NCBI GenBank assembly: GCA_943735955.1
Contig: OX030961.1
Coordinates: forward strand, 445,001 to 509,000
Length of the DNA stretch: 64,000 nucleotides
Direction: 5' to 3'
Origin: Piscicola geometra
Taxonomy: Eukaryota > Annelida > Clitellata > Hirudinida > Piscicolidae
The position numbers were made by a program, and so were the translations under genes. Below the pieces are notes generated by a model, which was not told the DNA's origin, made no database searches, and worked only from the letters and a program-made list of their open reading frames with translations. Below, in pieces: positions 1 to 32,334 of this stretch; the first letter of the stretch is position 1; each line of letters starts with the position of its first letter.

Positions 1-53
1 GATGCTGAGTGACATGGAAGAGTCTGTCGACTTCTTCTTCTTGAAGCCTGCAT

Positions 54-56
54 GCG

Positions 57-120
<64 letters not shown>

Positions 121-155
121 CGTGTGTGTGTGTGCGTGTGTGCGTGTGTGTGTGT
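54..155. repeat. (GT)n microsatellite
   Basis: A dinucleotide GT tract broken by GC and GTGC variants, intronic relative to BLTP1 if the gene continues left. Confidence 0.95.
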
Positions 156-301
156 TTCTTGCCTTCGGGTGTGCGTTGATGAAGTCGCGAGAATTTTTCG
201 TTCAATGGGAATGAAAAAGTCACCGAAACGTCGGCGATATTGTCGCAGCACTACCACAATTGCACTTCTGAAACACTCCCACGAAACTCTCACTAGATAA
301 A
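156..301. other. Short unique segment with a hairpin
   Basis: About 145 bp of non-repetitive DNA between the GT tract and the 33-bp array. It holds a 10-bp stem at 194-203 and 209-218 (one G-T pair, 5-base loop) followed by accgaaacgtcggcga. I find no frame that matches BLTP1 here, although the next exon would be expected further in this direction. Confidence 0.5.
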
Positions 302-3190
302 TAAAACATCCACTACAACACTCCCACAACACCACCACAACCTTCCCACAACACTCCCACAACACCACCACAACCTTCCCACAACACTCCCACAACACCA
401 CCACAACCTTCCCACAACACTCCCACAACACCACCACAACCTTCCCACAACACTCCCACAACACCACCACGACCTTCCCACAACACTCCCACAACACCAC
501 CACAACCTTCCTACAACACCACCACAACACCACCACAACCTTCCCACAACACCACCACAACACCACCACAACCTTCCCACAACACTCCCACAACACCACC
601 ACAACCTTCCCACAACACTCCCACAACACCACCACAACCTTCCTACAACACCACCACAACACCACCACAACCTTCCCACAACACCACCACAACCTTCCCA
701 CAACACTCCCACAACACTCCTACAACACCACCACAACCTTCCTACAACACTCCCACAACACCACCACAACCTTCCCACAACACTCCCACAACACCACCAC
801 AACCTTCCCACAACACTCCCACAACACCACCACAACCTTCCCACAACACTCCCACAACACCACCACAACCTTCCCACAACACTCCCACAACATCACCACA
901 ACCTTCCTACAACACTCCCACAACACCACCACAACCTTCCTACAACACTCCCACAACACCACCACAACCTTCCCACAACACTCCCACAACACCACCACAA
1001 CCTTCCCACAACACCCCCACAACACCACCACAACCTTCCTACAACACCACCACAACACCACCACAACCTTCCCACAACACCACCACAACACCACCACAAC
1101 CTTCCCACAACACTCCCACAACACCACCACAACCTTCCCACAACACTCCCACAACACCACCACAACCTTCCCACAACACTCCCACAACACCACCACAACC
1201 TTCCCACAACACTCCTACAACACCACCACAGCCTTCCCACAACACTCCTACAACACCACCACAACCTTCCCACAACACTCCTACAACACCACCACAACCT
1301 TCGCACAACACTCCCACAACACCACCACAACCTTCCCACAACACCACCACAACACCACCACAACCTTCCCACAACACTCCCACAACACCACCACAACCTT
1401 CCCACAACACTCCCACAACACCACCACAACCTTCCCACAACACCACCACAACCTTCCCACAACACTCCCACAACACCACCACAACCTTCCCACAACACTC
1501 CTACAACACCACCACAACCTTCCCACAACACTCCTACAACACCACCACAACCTTCCCACAACACTCCTACAACACCACCACAACCTTCCCACAACACTCC
1601 CACAACACCACCACAACCTTCCCACAACACTCCCACAACACCACCACAACCTTCCCACAACACTCCTACAACACCACCACAACCTTCCCACAACACTCCT
1701 ACAACACCACCACAACCTTCCCACAACACTCCTACAACACCACCACAACCTTCCCACAACACTCCCACAACACCACCACAACCTTCCCACAACACTCCCA
1801 CAACACCACCACAACCTTCCCACAACACTCCCACAACACCACCACAACCTTCCCACAACACTCCCACAACACCACCACGACCTTCCCACAACACTCCCAC
1901 AACACCACCACAACCTTCCTACAACACCACCACAACACCACCACAACCTTCCCACAACACCACCACAACACCACCACAACCTTCCCACAACACTCCCACA
2001 ACACCACCACAACCTTCCCACAACACTCCCACAACACCACCACAACCTTCCTACAACACCACCACAACACCACCACAACCTTCCCACAACACCACCACAA
2101 CCTTCCCACAACACTCCCACAACACTCCTACAACACCACCACAACCTTCCTACAACACTCCCACAACACCACCACAACCTTCCCACAACACTCCCACAAC
2201 ACCACCACAACCTTCCCACAACACTCCCACAACACCACCACAACCTTCCCACAACACTCCCACAACACCACCACAACCTTCCCACAACACTCCCACAACA
2301 TCACCACAACCTTCCTACAACACTCCCACAACACCACCACAACCTTCCTACAACACTCCCACAACACCACCACAACCTTCCCACAACACTCCCACAACAC
2401 CACCACAACCTTCCCACAACACCCCCACAACACCACCACAACCTTCCTACAACACCACCACAACACCACCACAACCTTCCCACAACACCACCACAACACC
2501 ACCACAACCTTCCCACAACACTCCCACAACACCACCACAACCTTCCCACAACACTCCCACAACACCACCACAACCTTCCCACAACACTCCCACAACACCA
2601 CCACAACCTTCCCACAACACTCCTACAACACCACCACAGCCTTCCCACAACACTCCTACAACACCACCACAACCTTCCCACAACACTCCTACAACACCAC
2701 CACAACCTTCGCACAACACTCCCACAACACCACCACAACCTTCCCACAACACCACCACAACACCACCACAACCTTCCCACAACACTCCCACAACACCACC
2801 ACAACCTTCCCACAACACTCCCACAACACCACCACAACCTTCCCACAACACCACCACAACCTTCCCACAACACTCCCACAACACCACCACAACCTTCCCA
2901 CAACACTCCTACAACACCACCACAACCTTCCCACAACACTCCTACAACACCACCACAACCTTCCCACAACACTCCTACAACACCACCACAACCTTCCCAC
3001 AACACTCCCACAACACCACCACAACCTTCCCACAACACTCCCACAACACCACCACAACCTTCCCACAACACTCCTACAACACCACCACAACCTTCCCACA
3101 ACACTCCTACAACACCACCACAACCTTCCCACAACACTCCTACAACACCACCACAACCTTCCCACAACACTCCCACAACACCACCACAAC
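302..3190. repeat. 33-bp minisatellite array, about 87 units
   Basis: Units of 33 bp built from ccttcccacaacactccc and acaacaccaccacaa, with 12-bp partial units in places. Unit multiples of three keep all minus frames open, which gives long meaningless reading frames of Gly, Trp, Cys and Val. The whole pattern repeats with a 1,408-bp period. The array lies in the intron after BLTP1 exon 20. Confidence 0.97.
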
Positions 3191-3276
3191 ACAACCACTA
3201 AAACCCCACCAAAATTTCACAAGACAACAACACCACTATGACACCACCACAAAGCACAACATGACCACCTCCAAAC

Positions 3277-25569
<22,293 letters not shown>

Positions 25570-25637
25570 CTGCGCGCAAAACGATCGACGAAATCTTCAG
25601 CATCAAAGTTTTCCTTTATTTAATAAATTATATTATA

Positions 25638-26319
25638 TAACATAAGTATTATAAATTTTAGGTGTTCATCTTATATCTGTGCAAGCTATAGGCTAAAATG
25701 AAAATAAATTAACATAATGATGTTATGATTTATAACTATTATATAACTATTTATAGGCAAAAATTTAAATAAATTAACATAATGATGTTATGATATAACT
25801 TTTTGAAAACTTCATGAAAAAGGTTTTATATTTTATAATTTTAAAAAATAATTTTAAAAAATTATCATTTATTTTAACTTTAAAATTTTATTTATTTATT
25901 TATTTTATAATTTTTTCATAGTTTTTCATTTATTTTTTAAAAAATTATTTTTTCATTTTTTTCTTTATTTAAAAAATACTTACTTATTTTTTTTATAGCA
26001 AAAAATAAAGTCTGTTTTTAACAATTCTAAGGGGTGAATCGGTTGAGGGGTGAATCGGTTATCGGATGAATCGGTTAAGGGGTGAATCGGTTAATTACTG
26101 CTTCAGACCCTGTCAATGAAAGAAAAAGAATTTTTTTTCCTAATTTTAAAAAATAATAATTCATCATTTGTTTTAAAAAATATTCTTTTTTACTTTTTAA
26201 TCTTTTTATTTAGGAAATATAATATCATAACATCATTATGTTAATTTATTTTCCTTTTAGCCTATAGCTTGCACAGATATATTATGAACACCTAAATTTT
26301 ATAATCATTATATTGTAAT
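25638..26319. mobile_element. MITE-like inverted-repeat element
   Basis: About 100-bp inverted arms: 25638-25735 holds taggtgttcatc, gtgcaagctataggctaaa and ataaattaacataatgatg; 26218-26319 holds their reverse complements. The interior is AT-rich, also partly self-complementary, with four copies of ggggtgaatcggtt near 26032-26093. No open frame. Exact ends and a target duplication could not be set. It abuts the LINE fragment. Confidence 0.75.
26032..26093. repeat. 14-18-bp GGGGTGAATCGGTT repeat
   Basis: Four near copies (ggggtgaatcggttga, ggggtgaatcggttat, cggatgaatcggttaa, ggggtgaatcggtta) at the centre of the inverted-repeat element. Confidence 0.88.
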
Positions 26320-26653
26320 TAAATCATGAATTTCAATTATTTGAAAATGTCTTTAACTATTAATTCCATGTCTACATCTACCTGTTCTCTTGACATAATT
26401 CCAACTTATTTGATTAAAGAATTGTCTGATATTTTTTACCCTATAATTCTTTTCATTGTTAATCTGTCTCTCTCAACTTCTAAATTTCCGACTTTATACA
26501 AAGCTTCTGTTATCATACCTACTTTAAAAAATAATTCATTAGACCCTACTCAAATTTCTAACTATAGACCTATTTCCAATCTAACATTCATATCTAAAAT
26601 AATAGAAAAAGTAGTTTATCAACAAATCTATTCATATTTAAATGTTAACTCCC
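26320..26653 (+). mobile_element. CR1/L2-like LINE, 5' fragment (reverse transcriptase N-terminal part)
   Basis: An open frame with DIIPTYLIKELSD, VNLSLSTSKFPTLYKAS and NYRPISNLTFISKIIEKV, typical of the fingers region of Jockey/CR1/L2-group reverse transcriptases. The element is 5' truncated. It stops at VYQQIYSYLNVN, where the foldback element is inserted, and resumes at 29118 in a different coordinate frame. Confidence 0.88.
26644..26653. repeat. Target site duplication, left copy
   Basis: gttaactccc, identical to 29118-29127. Removing the insert and one copy restores the LINE frame from SYLNVN into SLIPYSQSGF. Confidence 0.95.
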
Positions 26654-29117
26654 GGGGAACGGACAAAAAGCCTCTCGGAGAAAAAGCCTTCGGATAAAAT
26701 ACCTTCTACAAAAAGCCTCCCGGAGAAAAAACCTCCTGGAGAAAAAGCCTCTCGGAGAAAAAGTCTCCTTGTAAATATTTTAGTATAAATAAAACGGACA
26801 TTTTATACAAAAAACGGATTTTTTATAGATTCGTTTCACAATTTTTAAATAAATAAATCGGACTATATTTTTAAAAAAATTAATTAAAACAAACTATAAT
26901 TATAATTATAACTGACTTTATTTTTTTATAGTTTCGTTTCACAATTTTAAATAAATAAAATTGACTATATTTTTAAAAATACATAACTAGAACGATTTAA
27001 CAAATACAATACAAATTGTTGGTAAACAGATAAAAAGTCTTCAGGATAAAAAGTCTTTAGGATGAAAAGTCTTCAGGATAAAAAGTCTTCAGGATAAAAA
27101 GTCTTCAGGATAAAACGTCATCAGGATAAAAAGTCTTCAGAATAAATAAGTCTTCAGGACAAAAAGTCTTCAAGATAAAAAGTCTTCAGGACAAAAAGTC
27201 TTCAAGATGAAAAGTCTTCAGAATGAAAAGTCTTCAGAATAAAAAGTCTTCTAGATAAAAAGTCTTCTAGATAAAAAGTCTTCAGGATAAAAAGTCTTCA
27301 CGATAAAAAATCTTCAGGATAAAAAGTCTTCAGGATAAAAAGTTTTCTAGATAAAAAGTCTTCTAGATAAAAAGTCTTCAGGATAAAAAGTCTTCACGAT
27401 AAAAAGTCTTCAGGATAAAAAGTCTTCAGAATAAAAAGTCTTCTAGATAAAAAGTCTTCAGGATAAAAAGTCTTCAGGATAAAAAGTCTTAAGGATTAAA
27501 AAGGCTTCAGGATAAAAAGTCTTCAGGATAAAAAGTCTTCAAGATAAAAAGTCTTCAGGATAAAAAGTCTTTAGGATAAAAAGTCTTCAGGATAAAAAGT
27601 CTTCATGATAAAAAGTCTTCAGAATAAAAAGTCTTCAGGAAAAAAATCTTCAAAAAGTTAATTTTTAAGGAAAAATAATCACGATCGAGAACAAGCAGAA
27701 AACCTAATGATTAAAGTGAAGAATCAACAAACACCAAATCAAATTTATTCAAATGCTATTTCCAGATGGAAAAAAAAAATTGAGCAAACATTAGATAAAA
27801 GTCTGAAATTTCAATTTTTTAGTTTTAAGGATCACGTATTTTTCCTTAAACATTATTTCCTTATGGTTAAAGTGACGAAACAACAACAGCTCAAATGCTA
27901 TTTCGAGATTGAAAGAAAAAATATGGCAAAAATTAGATAAAAGTATCACATTTTATTTTTAAGTTTTAAGAATCACGTATTAATCACATATTTTTCCTTA
28001 AAAATTAATTTTTTGAAGAGTTTTTTCTTGAAAACTTTTTATTCTGAAGACTTTTTATCCTGAAGACGTTTTATTCTGAAGACTTTTATCCAGAAGACTT
28101 TTTATCCTGAAGAAATTTTATCCTAAAGATTTTTCATCCTGAAGACTTTTTATCCTAAAGACTTTTTATTCTGAAGAATTTTTATCCTGTAGACTTTTTA
28201 TCCTGAAGACTTTTTATTCTGAAGACTTCTTTTCCTGAAAACGTTTTATTCTGAAGACTTTTTATCCTGAAGAATTTTTATCCTGAAGACTTTTTATCCT
28301 GAAGACTTTTTATCCTAAAGACTTTTTATTCTGAAGATTTTTCATCCTAAAGACTTTTTATCCTGAAGACTTTTCATCCTGAAGACTTTTTATCCTGAAG
28401 ACTTTTTATCCTGAAGACTTTATATCCTAAAGACTTTTTATTCTGAAGACTTTTTATCCTGAAAACTTTTTATCCTGAAGACTTTTTGTCCTGAAGATTT
28501 TTCATCCTAAAGACTTTTTATCTTGAAGACTTTTTATCTTGAATACTTTTTATCCTGAAGACTTTTTATCCTGAAGACTTTTTGTCCTGAAGACTTTTTA
28601 TCCTGAAGACTTTTTATCCTGAAAACTTCTTATCTTGAAAACTTTTTATCCTGAAGACTTTTTATCCTGAAGACTTTTTATCCTGAAGACTTTTTATCAT
28701 GAAGACTTTTTATCCTGAAGACTTTTTATCCGTTTACCAATAATTTCTATTGTATTTGATAAATTAAAGTTCGTTTTAATTATATATTTAAAAAAATGTA
28801 GTCCGTTTTATTTATTTAAAATTGTGAAACGAATCTATTAAAAAAATAAAGTCCTTTATAATTATAATTATAGTTCATTTTAATTACGTAATTTAAAAAA
28901 TATATAGTTAGTTTTATTTATTTAAAATTGTGACATGAATTTTTTTTTTAAATCCGTATTTTGTATAAAAAGTCCGTTTTATTTAGACTAAAATATTAAC
29001 AAAGAGACTTTTTCTCCGAGAGGCTTTTTCTCCAAGAGGTTTTTTCTCCGGGAGGCTTTTTGTAGAAGGTATTTTATCCGAAGGCTTTTTCTCCGAGAGG
29101 CTTTTTATCCTACATCC
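26654..29117. mobile_element. Foldback-type transposable element with 10-bp target duplication
   Basis: A 2,464-bp insertion in the LINE. Each arm, of about 1.0-1.1 kb, has a head of aaaaagcctctcggag units (26665-26770, mirrored 28996-29107), an AT-rich spacer (26771-27030, mirrored 28736-28995) and a 16-bp satellite aaaaagtcttcaggat (27031-27650, mirrored 28021-28735). The 370-bp centre has no long open frame. gttaactccc flanks it at 26644-26653 and 29118-29127. Arms made of short tandem repeats recall Drosophila Foldback elements, and 9-10-bp duplications fit Mutator-like transposases. No transposase gene is inside. Confidence 0.93.
27700..28010. repeat. Internal direct repeat in the foldback centre
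   Basis: Two diverged copies of about 140 bp, each running from ttaaagtga through gctatttc, ttagataaaagt and gttttaag to tttttccttaaa. AT-rich, no coding signal. Confidence 0.75.
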
Positions 29118-30430
29118 GTTAACTCCCTTATACCTTATTCACAATCTGGTTTTCGTTTAGGTCATAACTGTGAATCATCCCTCTTAAAACTCTATAATGA
29201 TCTTATTTACGCCTTTGATAACAAAAAATTTTCTGTACTTGTTTGTTTAGATTATTCGGCCGCTTTTGACACTGTAGACCACTCTTTCTTACTACTATTA
29301 CTAAAAAATAAGTTCAATATTAAGGATTCTTCGTTTTTATGGATTAAGTCATATTTATCTAATAGATCTGTTTATGTTTCTTTAAATCACCGTGCCTCTA
29401 CCCCATGTACTTACTCATATGGTGTTCCTCAAGGTTCTATTCTTGGTCCTTTGTTCTTTATTCTATACGTCTCTGAATTATCTTCTATCATTTCCTCTCA
29501 TTCTCTCAACTCCCTATCCTATGCTGACGATTCGCAGTTATATGTCAGCTTCGATACATCATCATATAATACTGTTATGTCGTCTATATCTTCATGTCTA
29601 TTATCTATTGAAAACTGGTCTAGCTCAATGTCTTTAAAATTGAATCCACTAAAGTTTGAACTTATATTTTTTGATAAAAATGGTAAACTAATTAATGGTC
29701 CATGTAATTTCTCCACTCATACTATTGTTCCATCTAATCATATTCGTAGCTTAGGATTTTTCGACTCAAAATTAACCTTATCAAACCAAATTCTAGCAGT
29801 CACTAAATCTTGCTATTTTCATCTCAGACGTATCAGACAATTATTACCTTACTTAGATGACCCTTCTTTAAAGATGTTAGTCTCTGCACTTGTTTATCTC
29901 GAATTGACTACTGTAACTCACTCTACTATAATTTACCTGAAACTACTTTAAAACCATTAAATAAAGTATTTAATTATGCTGCTAGAGTCGTTAGCCGTAC
30001 TCCTATTTATCACCACATTACAGTGTAATAAGATGAGAGAGGGTGTAATGATTACACCCTCTCTCATCTTATTACATTGGCTCCCCATCAAATTTAGGAT
30101 TATATTTAAAATCTGTGTTTTTATGTTTAAATTAAAAAACTCCCAGTATCCCCAATATACCTCAAATCATTAATAACTCACCCTCATAGAAGTCATTTAA
30201 GATCATCCACTCAAAATCATTATTTCATCCCTTCCATTAATAACTCTTTTGCTAAACGTTCTTACCATTATGCAGGTCCATATATTTGGAACTCATTACC
30301 TCCTTATTTAACTACTTCTAAATCATTATTTACTTTTCGTAAGGATCTGAAGACATATCTGTTCGACAAATTTATTTACGAGCGCTCTTGAATTTGAAGA
30401 AAGAGCGCTATAGAAATCTATTTGATTGAT
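29118..30430 (+). mobile_element. CR1/L2-like LINE, 3' fragment (RT catalytic part and 3' tail)
   Basis: It continues the upstream piece as NSLIPYSQSGFRLGHN. Motif A is LDYSAAFDTVDH (about 29247-29282), motif B is YGVPQGSILGPLLF, and motif C is SYADDSQLY with both Asp residues. A 1-base deletion near 29898 breaks the frame (ALVY, then RIDYCNSLYYN in the next frame). A 53-bp palindrome at 30024-30076 adds stops. The end reads WNSLPPYLTTSKS and KTYLFDKFIYERS, then gagcgctatagaaatc and a (GATT)n tail, as usual for this group. It is not active as it stands. Confidence 0.9.
30024..30076. repeat. 53-bp near-perfect palindrome in the LINE
   Basis: Arms of 25 bp (30024-30048 and 30052-30076) with a 3-base spacer. 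The right arm is normal LINE coding sequence (TPSLILL then HWLPIKF); the left arm is its inverted copy. Confidence 0.93.
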
Positions 30431-30955
30431 TGATTGATTGCGAATATCAATACATTGTGTCTCAATTCACTTTTAAAACTATAAAAAAATTAGATTAAAT
30501 TAGTTTTAACAAAATATAAACAATTTTAAATTTATGAATATTTACAAAATTTTACTTTTTAAAATATTTGTAAAAGTTGTATGTTTATAAACATCCCATC
30601 TCTTAAAATGCAGACGTTTCTAGTTTCAGACGATTCTCGCCCAGAGTAGCTACAAGTGTACACTGTACACTGACGTCTCCACAATTAATTAATGATTAAT
30701 GATTAATTAATTAATTATTAATCATGAGCTCTTCATAAACATAGAAACTTCGTGACAAAACCTCTCGACAAGACGAGAAGAGGAAGTCACCGAGATGGCT
30801 GAAGGAATCGGTGAGGTTTTAGGAAAGAGGCTCACATAAAATCGATATGACAAAGTTTGCAGTTTTTTAGATTTAAGAAATAATTTAAATTTTCAATAAT
30901 AACATATAACGATAACATCCTGATAAAGTCAAATATAAATATAAAAATGAAATGA
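30431..30955. other. AT-rich unique DNA, nothing recognised
   Basis: It contains a self-complementary attaatta block at 30682-30722 and a tgtacactgtacac direct repeat at 30657-30670. A short plus-strand reading EEEVTEMAEGIGEVLGKRLT ends at 30838, but there is no support for it as a gene. Confidence 0.5.
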
Positions 30956-31598
30956 AAACGAGAACGTGTAGACAGCACCCTCCACGCACACAAGCAAGCA
31001 AACAACAGCACCCTCCACGCACACAAGCAAGCAAACAACAGTGCAACAGCAGCAATTCTCTCTGACACGCCCTCCCTCACTACAAACTTCAAGACAAACC
31101 CCTCAAGTGTGGCGGGAAAATTTGTTGTTCACGATGTTGAGAATCTCCCTTTCAATAACGACCTCGCCTGCAACAACCAAGTGCTATACAATGCCGATGA
31201 TAACGACAGTGCCAGAAGTAATGAAACTTAAATTGATTCAGCCAATAATGCAGATAAGATGAACAACAACACAATCCACAATGGAAATACTAATTGTACT
31301 GCATCTACAGCTACTATTACTACTACTACTACTACTATTACAAATTATATCACCAAAAACAACCGCAATAATAAAAAAATAATAATAGTAGTGACAACAC
31401 AGTATGTAAGCAACCAGGTAGCGCTGAAAGTGTCTTAATGGCTCCTGCGACAACAATGACACTCGCCTTAGTGGTGCTCATGCAACTGGAAACAACCATA
31501 TTAACAACAACAACAAAAATAATATATACCACAAGAATGATAATAATACACTAGATGAGGAGAGGAGTTACGCTGGAGTAGGAGGGTGGAGTGTGTGA
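30956..31598 (+). pseudogene. Possible Asn-rich coding remnant on the plus strand, frame broken
   Basis: An open stretch without ATG runs 30956-31228 and reads like protein: NSATAAILSDTPSLTTNFK, then SSVAGKFVVHDVENLPFNND and YNADDNDSARSNET. After one stop it continues in the same frame to 31435 (IDSANNADKMNNNTIHNG). A further piece in another frame (37-base phase change near 31437) reads NGSCDNNDTRLSGAHATG and ends SYAGVGGWSV before tga at 31596. It resembles the Asn-rich linkers of BLTP1 in style but not in sequence, and lies on the other strand. It could be a decayed exon, a small multi-exon gene, or chance. Confidence 0.4.
30974..31039. repeat. 33-bp direct duplication
   Basis: Two copies of agcaccctccacgcacacaa plus gcaagcaaacaac in a row. 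In the plus-strand frame described above it is an 11-residue repeat (STLHAHKQANN). Confidence 0.92.
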
Positions 31599-32334
31599 GG
31601 GTGGATGCAAACATCAAGTTATTAGTCACTCACGAATGATTAAAAGATATTTTCGATACCTTCTCCGTTATTGATTTGTTGATTTTATTTTAAACTCGAA
31701 TTTTTATTCATCGAATTTATTGCAGTCGATTTCCAACTAATCAGTATTAATTATATAATTTGGTGTCCGTCATTGGTGCATTTGTATCATTTACATTTAA
31801 TTAGTGAAATTATGAATATCGTGACAACTGTTTTGAAATATTGAAATAAATGATTAAATGGAGAAGTAAAACATCAGTTTAAGTAATAAAAGAATATATA
31901 TTAATATAAAAATAAAAAATATTTTAAAATATCAATAAAATGCTCAGAAATAAATAAATCAATTAATTTTTACTAAAAGTCATTGAAAGTTTAATCGCTA
32001 GAAAAAACTAAACTTCGAGACATTTTTTTATATATTTAACATTTTCAATATTAATAATACGCTAATTACTAAAAAAAACTAAAACATATTATTTTCGAAA
32101 TACCACCGCTAAATATACAAACGATTTATAAATATCAGCTCAAACTTCCTAAGATAACGACAAAAAGTCTGTTTTTCTTTTACTTTCTCGTGACTGGGTG
32201 GTTGTCGCCCTTTTGTAAATAAAATCAAATCACCTATCTCGAAAGCAATTCATTCGCTCTTAGGTTTCACCATTCAACCTACACTAAGCGTAAATTTTAT
32301 GATGATTTAAATATCCATACCTGTCTTCAAGCTA
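31599..32334. other. AT-rich unique DNA, nothing recognised
   Basis: No open frame, repeat or RNA gene that I can support between the Asn-rich remnant and the 48-bp array. Confidence 0.6.

Noticed and set aside
293..3198. Gly/Trp/Cys/Val-rich frames in the 33-bp array
   Set aside because: Pure shadow of an 11-codon repeat unit without stops; no conserved sequence.
26654..29117. A transposase gene inside the foldback element
   Set aside because: The 370-bp centre has only a 77-codon Lys/Gln-rich frame made by an AT-rich direct repeat; no catalytic motif is present.
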